From: Bartonella sp. CM31XJBT
GTDB lineage: Bacteria; Pseudomonadota; Alphaproteobacteria; Rhizobiales; Rhizobiaceae
NCBI RefSeq assembly: GCF_028618555.1
Contig: NZ_JAQITD010000015.1
Span: 1 to 55,483 of the forward strand
DNA: 55,483 nt
Direction: 5' to 3'
Below the pieces are notes generated by a model, which saw only the letters and a program-made list of their open reading frames with translations, did not search any database and was not told the origin of the DNA. Of the stretch, positions 18,332 through 27,632 are shown piece by piece (the stretch's first letter is position 1; every line of letters begins with the position of its first letter). The translations under genes and the position numbers were made by a program.

Positions 18332-20797
18332 TTAATACAGCCCACCTGTCCCACTTTCAAGTGCTTTGTTGACTTGTGGAGAAGTCGTTACTGCAGGAAC
18401 ACCTTCTTGAAAAGAATTTGTACTCCCAATAACTTGATATATATCAGCAGGACCAGTCCCTGGTTTAAATGCTTCTATAATAACATCTTGATCTCCTCTT
18501 TCGGCAAGCATTCCTGTTTTTCGATTAATTGGCATTAAAATCATGCCCTTTGGCATCTTAAAGGGAACATCTGGCTTCCCTTTAAGAGCATCTGCCATAA
18601 AATCACCAAAAATAGGCGCAGCTAATGAACTTCCTGTTCCATTATATCCTAACGGAGCTGGTTGATCATAACCGACAAAAATACCAACGACAATATCAGG
18701 AGTAAATCCCATAAACCAGACATCCTTAGAGTCATTGGTTGTTCCTGTTTTAGCAGCAATATGTCGATTAAGATAACGTAAACGTGCCGCAGTACCACGC
18801 TGAACAACCCCTTCCATCATCGATGTAATCTGATAAGCCGTCATAGGGTCAAGAACTTGATCTCTTTCATCAATCAATGTGGGCTCACTTTGATTATTCC
18901 ATGAATGCGTATTACAATTTTCGCAAATACGATCATCATGACGATAAATTGTCTTCCCATAACGATCTTGAATTCTGTCTATCAGAGAAGGTTTAATAGA
19001 GCGTCCCCCATTGGCAATAACTGAATAAGCTGTAACCATTCGTAATACTGTTGTTTCGCCAGCCCCTAAAGCCATGGGAAGATAAGGCTGCAATTTATCT
19101 ACGATCCCAAAGCGTTCTGCATATTCAGCGACAAGAGGCATTCCCATATCATTGGCAAGCCGTATTGTCATAAGATTACGAGAACGCTCAATACCATAAC
19201 GCAACGTTGAAGGTCCTGCAAAGGTACCTCCATAATTTTTGGGTTGCCAAACTTCACCATTATATTGACGAACTTCAATGGGGCCATCTAAAACAACGGA
19301 TGCTGGTGTATATCCGTTATCAAGAGCTGCTGCATAAACAAAAGGCTTAAAAGCAGACCCCGGTTGGCGATAAGCTTGGGTTGCACGATTGAATTCAGAT
19401 GCGGCAAAAGAAAATCCTCCCACCATAGCAAGAACGCGCCCTGTATGAGGTTCCATAGCAACAATTGCACCTTCAACCTTTGGAATTTGTTGTAAACGAT
19501 AAGTATTATTTGTATTGGGTAGTTTTTCAACAAAAATGACATCCCCAACTTGCAGAACATGAGATAAGCTCTGAACAGTTTTTCGATAACCATTTTCTTT
19601 TACAACATGGAGTGCCCATTTTGAATCAGCTTCAGATAAAACAGCAATTTCCCGTTTTTTTGATAATATACCTGAAGCTTCGCGCTGTGGCTGTAAACCA
19701 ATCTCTACTTTGTTGGGATTAGTAGAAAGAACAACAGCTAAACGCCATTCAGGAACATCACTTAGCCCTGTGATATTTGCAAGTTCTGTCCCCCAATCAC
19801 TTTTCTCATCAATATGCGCATAAGCTCCACGCCATCCTTGCGCATGATCAAATCTAATTAATCCATCGTGCAAAGCACGTCGCGCAATAAGTTGTAAATG
19901 CGGATCAAGCGTTGTACGAATGGAAAGCCCGCCTTCATAAAGTGTTTTAGCCCCATAGCGATGTATTAAACGACGCCGCACTTCTTCAGTAAAATAATCA
20001 GCCGCAAAAACATAGCTATCACTCCCACGTATTGTCGCTCCTAAAGGTTTAGCTTTTGCTTTTTCACCTTGTTCACGCGTTACATATCCATTTGCAATCA
20101 TCCGGTCTATAACCCAATTACGCCGATCAATAGCACGTTGTGTATTCTTAAATGGATCATAATTTGCTGGTCCTTTTGGAAGAGCAGCCAAATAAGCACA
20201 TTGTTCTAGCGTCAGGTCATTGACGGATTTATTGAAATAAGTCAAAGAAGCAGCTGCTATACCATAAGTGCCACGACCCAGATAAATTTCATTGAGATAA
20301 AGTTCGAGAATATGATCTTTTGAATAAGTTTTCTCAATACGCATTGCTAAAATAGCTTCCTTAAATTTACGTTCTAACGTTGTTTCTGAACTTAAAAGGA
20401 AGTTTTTAGCGACTTGTTGCGTTATAGTTGATGCACCCTCTGGACGTCTTCCAGAACCAATATTACGAATATTATTGATCAAAGCTCGAGAAAGTCCTTC
20501 AGGATCTAAACCAAAATGATGATAAAAGTTTTTGTCTTCAGCCGAAATAAAAGCATTTATAACAAGCTTTGGTATTGATTGAATCGGTAAATAGAGGCGA
20601 TGTTTTGTTGCAAACTCTGCCATAAGACGGCCATCAGAAGCATGGACGCGGGTCATTACCGGCGGCTCATAAAGTGAAAGAACTTCATAATCAGGGAGTG
20701 CATTTGCTTGACCACTGGTCATAACACCCCACGTTATTGCACCACAAAGTCCAATAGCAATAAAAAAACGAAGAAGATATCTTAAAAAAATTATCAT
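18332..20797 (-). CDS. mrcA: Penicillin-binding protein 1A (bifunctional class A PBP)
   Basis: This enzyme polymerises and crosslinks peptidoglycan at the inner membrane's outer face. The 821-residue protein has an N-terminal membrane anchor (about residues 3-25) and a GT51 glycosyltransferase domain with EDKNFYHHFG (catalytic E87). An OB-like insert follows, then a transpeptidase domain with SAFK (S481), an SRN motif in IERSRNLM and KTGTTNDS (K683). The length and all active-site motifs are normal for PBP1A. It lies upstream of prfB and downstream of the amidase on the same strand. Confidence 0.97.
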   Translation of the reverse strand: MIIFLRYLLRFFIAIGLCGAITWGVMTSGQANALPDYEVLSLYEPPVMTRVHASDGRLMAEFATKHRLYLPIQSIPKLVINAFISAEDKNFYHHFGLDPEGLSRALINNIRNIGSGRRPEGASTITQQVAKNFLLSSETTLERKFKEAILAMRIEKTYSKDHILELYLNEIYLGRGTYGIAAASLTYFNKSVNDLTLEQCAYLAALPKGPANYDPFKNTQRAIDRRNWVIDRMIANGYVTREQGEKAKAKPLGATIRGSDSYVFAADYFTEEVRRRLIHRYGAKTLYEGGLSIRTTLDPHLQLIARRALHDGLIRFDHAQGWRGAYAHIDEKSDWGTELANITGLSDVPEWRLAVVLSTNPNKVEIGLQPQREASGILSKKREIAVLSEADSKWALHVVKENGYRKTVQSLSHVLQVGDVIFVEKLPNTNNTYRLQQIPKVEGAIVAMEPHTGRVLAMVGGFSFAASEFNRATQAYRQPGSAFKPFVYAAALDNGYTPASVVLDGPIEVRQYNGEVWQPKNYGGTFAGPSTLRYGIERSRNLMTIRLANDMGMPLVAEYAERFGIVDKLQPYLPMALGAGETTVLRMVTAYSVIANGGRSIKPSLIDRIQDRYGKTIYRHDDRICENCNTHSWNNQSEPTLIDERDQVLDPMTAYQITSMMEGVVQRGTAARLRYLNRHIAAKTGTTNDSKDVWFMGFTPDIVVGIFVGYDQPAPLGYNGTGSSLAAPIFGDFMADALKGKPDVPFKMPKGMILMPINRKTGMLAERGDQDVIIEAFKPGTGPADIYQVIGSTNSFQEGVPAVTTSPQVNKALESGTGGLY

Positions 20798-20965
20798 AAA
20801 AACGGCTATCGCTTTCTTAAGAATTAATTAAAGAAAAAATACGTTACTTCAAACACACCAAGTGGATATCACCACAAGATTGAGATCAAGAGAAATTGTT
20901 TTCTATCTTTTATTTATACTAGGGTACACTAGAAGCCCATATTGATACTCTATTTTCTCACAAAT

Positions 20966-22195
20966 TTAAAGAGGCTGTATCATTTTCTGCCTATAATCAG
21001 CAAATTGACGAATAGAATGAGCAATAGAGGCTGCCATTTGTTTTCTCCAATGAGGATCATTTAGTAACTTTTCATCCTCTTTATTGGATAAATAACCTAT
21101 CTCTATCAAGACTGAGGGTATATCTGAAGCTCTTAAAACTTGAAAATTAGCATACCGATGTGGGTTATTAATCAAGTTAATATGATTCTTTGATAAACTT
21201 GAAATAACACTATTTGCAAAATTAACCGAAAATGTATGTGTTTCACGTCGTGTAAGATCCATCAAAATATCTGTAACTTCGAGCGTTTCATCTGCAGGCA
21301 AACCATCAAGCAAATCAACTTTATTTTCATTTTCAGCTAAAGATTTTGCAATGGCATCAGATGCTTTTTCTGATATGGTATACACTGTAGCACCGCGAAG
21401 AGAATGTAAATCAATCGTATCCGCGTGAATAGATATAAAAAGATCAGCATCAAACTCTTGCGCTTTTTTAACTCTTTCACTTAGTCTTAAAAAAATATTG
21501 GAATCTCGTGTTAAAGCAACGGTAATATGAGAATCCTTTTGTAATTCGTCTCGCAATGCACGCGCAAAGTCTAAAGTCACATCTTTTTCTAAAATTCCAG
21601 TAACACCCCGTGCACCACCATCAATACCACCATGACCAGGATCAAGAACAACACGGAAATTATATGCTGGCATTAACTGTGTTTGTGTATCAAAATTGCT
21701 TCTTTGCTGTTTTTTTAATGTCTCATCAAATTTTTCTTGTGTACTTTTACGAATATCAATCAGCAACTGCCATAAACCATTATTTAATTTTTTTACGACA
21801 TTTTTTTCAACCACAAAAGCCGTTTTACTTGTCAAAATAATGCGTGAAGTCTGTATATCAGAGAAAGCATAACGTACATCTGAAAGCATAACGGATAATG
21901 TATTCCGTTTCTTTAAAGGCGTATTTTGCATCGAAAAGTCAATTGTAGGTAAATTGATAACCAAACGTGCTGGCCTGTCCAAAATCTGTAAACGAACATT
22001 TGGTTTTGAATTAAAAACCGCAATAATACGCGTATGAACACTATCACCAATGGTTCGAAAATTAATAAGTCTCAGAGGATCTGCGGCTTGAACACTGGTT
22101 TGGAGTAGAAAAAAAGATAATAAAAAGTATGTGACGAGCACAATAACATCCCCATAAGCTGTTTTCAGCTTTTTGGTAAAAAAAACTCTTATCAT
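20966..22195 (-). CDS. amiC: N-acetylmuramoyl-L-alanine amidase, AmiC type
   Basis: This periplasmic zinc amidase cuts the peptide from glycan strands during cell separation. The protein (about 409 residues) has an N-terminal hydrophobic export signal, an AMIN domain (about 45-150) and a C-terminal Amidase_3 domain. The last contains VVLDPGHGGIDGG, DLFISIHAD and SVLIEIGYLSN with zinc and catalytic residues. The longest ORF starts at a TTG (22201); the ATG at 22195 is preferred. Together with the neighbouring PBP1A it forms a cell-wall pair common in rhizobia. Confidence 0.93.
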   Translation of the reverse strand: MIRVFFTKKLKTAYGDVIVLVTYFLLSFFLLQTSVQAADPLRLINFRTIGDSVHTRIIAVFNSKPNVRLQILDRPARLVINLPTIDFSMQNTPLKKRNTLSVMLSDVRYAFSDIQTSRIILTSKTAFVVEKNVVKKLNNGLWQLLIDIRKSTQEKFDETLKKQQRSNFDTQTQLMPAYNFRVVLDPGHGGIDGGARGVTGILEKDVTLDFARALRDELQKDSHITVALTRDSNIFLRLSERVKKAQEFDADLFISIHADTIDLHSLRGATVYTISEKASDAIAKSLAENENKVDLLDGLPADETLEVTDILMDLTRRETHTFSVNFANSVISSLSKNHINLINNPHRYANFQVLRASDIPSVLIEIGYLSNKEDEKLLNDPHWRKQMAASIAHSIRQFADYRQKMIQPL

Positions 22196-22502
22196 AAGCA
22201 AAATACTCTACATTACCTTTGTAATAATTTATCTTGGTTATATAAAATGATACACCAATTTATTCTCTATTTTTCAATAAAAGCTAAATAAACACCCAAA
22301 AACGAAATTAAGGTCATAAAGATATTATAATTATACATGATTTACATTGTTACTTGCCAAACGCATGATATCAACATAAAAGAATATTTATGCTTCCTAG
22401 CTGATAATAGTCATCTAAATTATCTGTAACTCATATTAAGTTGTCTTTAGAGGTTTTTTGCCTATTATGCGTTGAGACTTTTTTATGGATGAAAAATTTC
22501 TA

Positions 22503-22511
22503 TGTTATAAT
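22503..22511 (+). promoter_or_regulatory. Candidate rne promoter (extended -10)
   Basis: TGTTATAAT combines a perfect TATAAT (22506-22511) with an extended -10 TG. No good -35 box is found at normal spacing, which extended -10 promoters can tolerate. Transcription from here would give an rne leader of about 265 bases. Confidence 0.5.
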
Positions 22512-22540
22512 ATTAGGATTGCATTACTTAAGATTCGTTG

Positions 22541-22556
22541 GTTCGGATATCCGAAC
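22541..22556. promoter_or_regulatory. 16-base perfect palindrome in the rne leader
   Basis: GTTCGGATATCCGAAC reads the same on both strands. As DNA it could be a dimer-binding operator about 30 bases after the -10 box. As RNA it would form a six-pair stem with an AUAU loop near the 5' end of the leader. Which applies cannot be told from sequence alone. Confidence 0.45.
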
Positions 22557-22594
22557 TGTTTTAAAGATTATTTTACCGGAGACTTTTAAGAAAT

Positions 22595-22858
22595 ATGAGT
22601 CATAAAAAACAGATGGAAATAATGATGAGAAATGGTGTAAATGCAGTCATGCCTCTGCACGTGGTGTTCCGTCCTGTTTTTCTGGTACCTCCCTTTTATG
22701 GCAGACAGCCTTTTATGTTTACGAATAGTTATAGCGTTCGTTTGAATAAAATTGTGCATGTCGCCTTCAGGATATTAACTTATGTCAAACAAAATGCTTA
22801 TAGATGCCTCCCATCCGGAGGAAACTCGTGTTGTTGTTGTTCACGGCAACAAAATTGA
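22595..22858 (+). CDS. Possible upstream ORF overlapping rne
   Basis: An 87-codon ORF begins in the rne leader, with CCGGAGAC about 10 bases before its ATG, and ends 77 bases inside rne in another frame. The translation is not recognised. Its C terminus (SCCCCSR) is simply the out-of-frame reading of the rne start, so the protein is unlikely to have its own function. If translated, it would couple ribosome traffic to rne expression. It may equally be chance. Confidence 0.25.
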   Translation: MSHKKQMEIMMRNGVNAVMPLHVVFRPVFLVPPFYGRQPFMFTNSYSVRLNKIVHVAFRILTYVKQNAYRCLPSGGNSCCCCSRQQN

Positions 22859-25409
22859 AGAACTTGATTTTGAATCAGAACATAGAAAACAGCTCAAGGG
22901 GAATATTTATCTCGCACGGATTACGCGTGTAGAACCGTCTCTCCAAGCAGCTTTTGTTGAATATGGTGGAAACCGACATGGTTTTTTAACATTTTCTGAA
23001 ATTCATCCTGATTATTATCAAATTCCTATTGCTGATCGACTTGCTCTTCTTGAAGAAGAGGAAAAAGCAGCTATAGGAGAAAATTCTGTAGATACCTTTA
23101 CGGAAGAAGCAACTAAAAATAAAAAACGCTCCAGAAGAACAAAAAAAAATGGAAAAAACAATGTCATTGCAGCCGATATTGAAAGTGACATCACATCTGA
23201 AGCGACAATAATTGATAATACAGAAGAAGCATTAAATGCCGATATCTCTGATGATGAGATCGAAATGGTCGGTGCTGAGGACATCCGTGAAGAGCTCCCA
23301 ATTTATCAAAGAAAACAAGGGCGCCAGTATAAAATTCAAGAAGTCATTAAACGACGTCAAATTTTGTTGGTACAAGTTATCAAAGAAGAGCGTGGTAATA
23401 AAGGTGCTGCCCTTACAACATATTTATCTCTAGCAGGTCGTTACTCTGTTCTAATGCCCAACACAGCACGTGGTGGTGGTATTTCACGAAAAATTACGAA
23501 CGTACAAGACCGTAAGCGTCTTAAAGAAATCGTAAAAGAATTAGCTGTTCCAAAAGGTATGGGCGTTATCTTACGAACTGCTGGTGCCAATAGAACAAAA
23601 GCTGAAATTAAACGTGATTATGAATATCTTATGCGGTTATGGGATACTATTCGCACTTTGACACTCGAGTCAACGGCGCCATGCCTTGTCCATGAAGAAA
23701 GCAATCTCATCAAGCGTTCTATACGAGATCTTTACAATAAGAACATTAGTGAAATTCTTGTTTCTGGAGACCAAGGATATCGTGAAGCGAAAGACTTTAT
23801 GCGTATGCTCATGCCAAGTCATGCAAAAGTTGTGCAACCTTACCGTGATCCTACACCCATTTTCGCAAGAAATAATATTGAAATTCAACTTGATAAAATG
23901 TTGCAACCACAAGTTTCTTTAAAATCTGGTGGTTATCTTGTTATTAATCAAACAGAAGCACTTGTTGCTATTGACGTAAATTCTGGCCGCTCCACGAAAG
24001 AATTCTCTGTCGAAAAGACAGCCTTACAAACTAACCTTGAAGCTGCTGAAGAAGTAGCGCGGCAATTACGCTTGCGTGACCTTGCTGGTTTAATTGTGAT
24101 TGATTTTATTGATATGCTTGAAGAACGCAATGTGAAGCTGGTCGAAAAAAAATTAAAAGATTGTTTAAAAAACGATCGTGCTCGTATTCAAGTAGGTCAT
24201 ATTTCACACTTCGGCCTTTTAGAAATGAGTCGTCAACGTATTCGCATATCGGTTTTAGAAAGTACAACACAGCCCTGCCCGCATTGCGCAGGAACAGGAA
24301 ATATACGTTCTGAATCATCCATTGCGTTACATGTCATGCGCTCAATTGAAGAATATCTTCTTCATAATTCGCAATATAATATTATCGTGCGCACACCCGT
24401 AGCAACAGCGCTTTATGTATTAAATCATAAACGCAACATTCTTGTTAATTTAGAAGCTCGTTTTAAGCTTAATATTAGTATTGAAGCAGATGATAGTATT
24501 GGAACGCAACATCTTGTTATTTCTAAAGGCTCAATAGCAGAGAGCATTTCTCGATCTTCATTGGAAGATGCCAATGAGCAAGAAATTGTAGATTCTGTTT
24601 TCATAAAGAGTGAATCTATTGAAAATCCTTCTCCCATTGAAACAAACCAAAAGCGTAGGCGCAAAAATCGTCACGGTGAAATTACTGATCATTCTCTCTC
24701 CAACGTTCATAAAAAAGAAGATACTTTGAATGATGATTCTTATCGTCGAGGACGTCGTCGAGGACGTCGTGGTGGTCGACGCAATCAAGATAATAGTTTT
24801 CATCAGATTCGCGTTCCTTACGCAGAACCAGTGGGAGATTTTGCTAAGAAAGCTTTGGCAGAAATTAAAGCAGCGCATCGCAAACGTCGTATTTCGCCTA
24901 CTAAATCTTTTGAACTTGAAGAAACAACAAATAATACACAAGCTCTAGATATACAACAACAGGGTGAATCTGAAAAAATTGATACAAGTATTAAACCTAA
25001 AAAACGTAAAACACGTTCTTCAAAAGTAGTAGAAAATCAGCTTTCTTTAGAGAATGATCAAAATGTTGCAGAACAAAAATCTCTTGAAGAAAAACCTACA
25101 ACCAGTTCGATGCGTAAAGCTAAAACAAAAAAAGCAGACAAATCTATTCATGAGGTAGAAGATAAAGCTCTTGAAAAGAGTAAAAAATCAACACGTGGAA
25201 CACGTAAAAAATCATCTTCTAAAGAGACGCAAATACAAAAAATATTAGAGCAAGAAACTGTAATCGAGATGGAGGAAGTTGTAGAAACCTCTCCTTCCAA
25301 AATTGAAGAAACAATTAATCAATCCGTTGTTATTTCATCAACGCCTAATGATTCTTCCAAAACTGAACGTATTGGTTGGTGGAAACGCAGAATTCTTTCG
25401 AAAAATTAA
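22782..25409 (+). CDS. rne: Ribonuclease E
   Basis: RNase E is the main endonuclease of mRNA decay and of rRNA/tRNA processing, and it organises the degradosome. The 875-residue protein has an S1 domain from about residue 37, interrupted by a charged low-complexity insert (about 100-165). The catalytic domain carries the Mg-binding D398 (AIDVNSGRS) and D441 (VIDFIDM), whose spacing matches E. coli. The zinc-link CPHC lies at 499-502. From about 610 on the protein is a disordered, lysine/arginine-rich tail with RRGRRRGRRGGRR, likely for RNA and partner binding. The ATG gives MSNKMLIDASHPEE, the usual start of rhizobial RNase E. Confidence 0.97.
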   Translation: MSNKMLIDASHPEETRVVVVHGNKIEELDFESEHRKQLKGNIYLARITRVEPSLQAAFVEYGGNRHGFLTFSEIHPDYYQIPIADRLALLEEEEKAAIGENSVDTFTEEATKNKKRSRRTKKNGKNNVIAADIESDITSEATIIDNTEEALNADISDDEIEMVGAEDIREELPIYQRKQGRQYKIQEVIKRRQILLVQVIKEERGNKGAALTTYLSLAGRYSVLMPNTARGGGISRKITNVQDRKRLKEIVKELAVPKGMGVILRTAGANRTKAEIKRDYEYLMRLWDTIRTLTLESTAPCLVHEESNLIKRSIRDLYNKNISEILVSGDQGYREAKDFMRMLMPSHAKVVQPYRDPTPIFARNNIEIQLDKMLQPQVSLKSGGYLVINQTEALVAIDVNSGRSTKEFSVEKTALQTNLEAAEEVARQLRLRDLAGLIVIDFIDMLEERNVKLVEKKLKDCLKNDRARIQVGHISHFGLLEMSRQRIRISVLESTTQPCPHCAGTGNIRSESSIALHVMRSIEEYLLHNSQYNIIVRTPVATALYVLNHKRNILVNLEARFKLNISIEADDSIGTQHLVISKGSIAESISRSSLEDANEQEIVDSVFIKSESIENPSPIETNQKRRRKNRHGEITDHSLSNVHKKEDTLNDDSYRRGRRRGRRGGRRNQDNSFHQIRVPYAEPVGDFAKKALAEIKAAHRKRRISPTKSFELEETTNNTQALDIQQQGESEKIDTSIKPKKRKTRSSKVVENQLSLENDQNVAEQKSLEEKPTTSSMRKAKTKKADKSIHEVEDKALEKSKKSTRGTRKKSSSKETQIQKILEQETVIEMEEVVETSPSKIEETINQSVVISSTPNDSSKTERIGWWKRRILSKN

Positions 25410-25410
25410 G

Positions 25411-25444
25411 GATTAAAAAACCGCCACAGAAAACTGTGGCGGTT
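25411..25444 (-). terminator. Intrinsic terminator of the IalB-like gene
   Basis: An 11-bp perfect stem (25419-25429 with 25434-25444, AAAA loop in the plus strand) lies between two converging genes. Read on the minus strand it is followed by TTTTTTAATCC, the layout of a rho-independent terminator for the IalB-like gene. On the plus strand the T-run is missing, so it should be weaker for rne. Confidence 0.85.
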
Positions 25445-25483
25445 CAAATAAACAATTATAACCAATTCTATAGTGTGGGTTTA

Positions 25484-26095
25484 TTACTTTTGTTTTGCTT
25501 TTTCTTGCTCAGCCCGCATACGCTCTTCAATTTCTTTTTGCTTTGATTGAATGGCTTGCTGCAGCTTTATTTGTTCTTGTTGGAAATCTTTTTCCTCCAT
25601 ACCAGGACCGGTATAGGCTGCTGTAAACCCATTAAGAGAAAATTCAATAGGATTAGCTGAACCACGAAAATTAACTGTGGTTACAACCATTTTTGTTCCA
25701 CTTTTCATAGCTGCTATAAGCTTATCATCTAAGACATCATTAGCAATACAACTTGGTCCATTACAAATAATATAAGGAATTTTTTTAGAGAACTCGTCAC
25801 CAATTTTAATGTGAACACCTTCTGGCAAAAAACGCCCAGTAGGTACTTGAATACCTATACGTTTTTCATTTTGCTTCCCTTTTATTTCAACAAGATTAAA
25901 AGCCGTTAAAGGTTGTCCCGTATTCGATAATACAGTATTCATTGTATTACAAATATCAACATCATGCTGCTTACTGCAAACTTTGTACCAACCTTGTGAT
26001 AAAGTTTGCGCATTTGCAGAAATACCAGCTATAAGAAAAAGGGCAGCGGCTCCAACTAATACTGAAACAGCAGAATAAACATTTTTATGCGACAT
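25484..26095 (-). CDS. Invasion-associated locus B (IalB) family protein
   Basis: The 203-residue product has an N-terminal signal peptide (hydrophobic 9-27, likely cleavage after ANA near 29) and an IalB domain. Four cysteines (KVCSK, DICNTM, IICNGPSC) probably form two disulfides in the periplasm or outer envelope. In Bartonella, IalB is linked to erythrocyte invasion, but most rhizobial genomes carry several paralogues and this one may differ from IalB proper. The C terminus (about 165-203) is a charged, lysine/glutamine-rich helix. Transcription ends at the hairpin 40 bases downstream. Confidence 0.9.
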   Translation of the reverse strand: MSHKNVYSAVSVLVGAAALFLIAGISANAQTLSQGWYKVCSKQHDVDICNTMNTVLSNTGQPLTAFNLVEIKGKQNEKRIGIQVPTGRFLPEGVHIKIGDEFSKKIPYIICNGPSCIANDVLDDKLIAAMKSGTKMVVTTVNFRGSANPIEFSLNGFTAAYTGPGMEEKDFQQEQIKLQQAIQSKQKEIEERMRAEQEKAKQK

Positions 26096-27632
26096 GATTA
26101 AGTTAATCCTTTCAACGCGCTCTTAAGTAACTTTAAAAAAAATATTAAATGTAATTCCAACTTAAATTTATTAAATTATAATGAAATAACAATTAATTTT
26201 ACTATTTTTACTTCAATATAAAAAAAAAAGTCAAATTTAGAGAAAAAATACGATGAGCCATTCTATTTTTATACACCCATATAATTCCCCTCTTCATCAC
26301 ATTGGTATTTGATATAATCTATCTATAAAATACCTCTGTGCATTTAAACTAAGATTACACAAACGAATCAATATTGCAATATTAATTAAAATAAAGTCTA
26401 ATACTACTCTAAAAAACTTACTAATTAAACTTTTTACATTTATTACTCTTCATGTTAAGCTTATAGAGCCTTAGCAACAGGTTGTTGCAATGCATGAAGC
26501 TCCAAAATATCAGATAAATTTTACTGTTTTCCTTATGTGCCTCGTGTGATACACAAAAACAAAATCATCTACGATATTATTGAAACATTGAATGAATTAA
26601 AACCACTGATTGTCTAAAATTTCTGCATAATTGTAAGAGAACTTTTTGCTAATGAACAATCTTCTGCCCTTGTTTACAAAACAATGGTGATACGCTTTTG
26701 TAATAAAAATTTTATATTCTATAGCGTTTAAATAAAAAGTTTAGTTTAAAAATACGTTACTAAAGAAGTGCTTTTTTCTTAATTAAACAACACATTTTCT
26801 TAGAGAGAAAATCTATAACTGCTGAAAATATTTTATTTATAATAAACTTTCTTAAAATATAATAACATATTAATTTATAATAATAATTTATCTTTTTTCT
26901 ATTTCTATATTGTATGAAAGATCTTAATAGCGCAAACCTCTCTTATATTGAATCAATAAAATTTATCCACTTGTACATCACAAGCGGAGTTAGTTTTATA
27001 GATAAAACTACTGAACAAAGGCCCCCCTATGAATCATCTCACGTGCCTAAAGCCATAATAAATTTATGCTCATATATTATACATCTATTATTGCATATCT
27101 GTACAAATATCATCTCTCAGCTTTATAACGTGAATAAAAAATGTAGCTTTTATCAATTTATTTTAAGTTATTTCTCAAATAAAAGAAGCTTCTAAAATGA
27201 TAAATTCTTTTCAGCTTTCACAACATCAAAGATATAAATCGTTAATGATTTAAGTTTTAAGAAAAAATGAATTCAAAATATCATTTTGTTTTCCTATATA
27301 ACAAAACTTAGAGCTATAAAAAATCTCTCTTATCGTATTAATGAAACAAGATTTATGATATGAGATGTATCGTCATTAAAATAATTAATCAGATAAAAAT
27401 AAAAAACTACAAGCACAAAAAATTATGCATAAAAAGAAAACATAAAAAAATATATGAGTTTATTATTTAATATATATATATATTAAGTCTTATATGATAA
27501 GAATAACAGATAATATATTATGTGTATAAGATTACTTTATTATAAATAATAAGTAATAACTCAAAAAATAAAATATATTATTACTAATATGTTTTAACTA
27601 TTGTTTAGTATATCAGCTTAATTTCTCTGTAT
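26096..27632. other. 1.5 kb AT-rich gap, no convincing gene
   Basis: This is the largest gene-free stretch in the window. It is very AT-rich, with AT tracts around 27465-27500. An ORF at 26914-27195 has no recognisable domain and a biased composition. Around 26500-26617 a reading frame without a start gives RVIHKNKIIYDIIETLNELK and then a stop, which looks like a decayed gene fragment. A GCAACA/TGTTGC hairpin sits at 26474-26488. The region could be the remains of lost genes or could encode small RNAs; nothing firm can be said. Confidence 0.5.
26500..26617 (+). pseudogene. Possible gene relic
   Basis: One plus-strand frame stays open for about 37 codons with a protein-like mix of residues (FYCFPYVPRVIHKNKIIYD) and then stops. 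It has no start codon or ribosome site, and its flanks are full of stops. I do not recognise the parent family. Chance is a real alternative. Confidence 0.2.

Larger units (their letters stand above)
22202..22781. other. Divergent amiC/rne upstream region with long rne leader
   Basis: This 580-base stretch separates two divergent genes. Its right part holds a promoter-like extended -10 box, a 16-base palindrome and an overlapping short ORF, each listed separately. The left 250 bases are AT-rich and show nothing recognisable beyond presumed amiC promoter sequence. Confidence 0.6.

Noticed and set aside
26914..27195. 93-codon plus-strand ORF in the AT-rich gap
   Set aside because: Biased Ile/Ser/Tyr composition, no ribosome site and no domain; expected by chance in such DNA.
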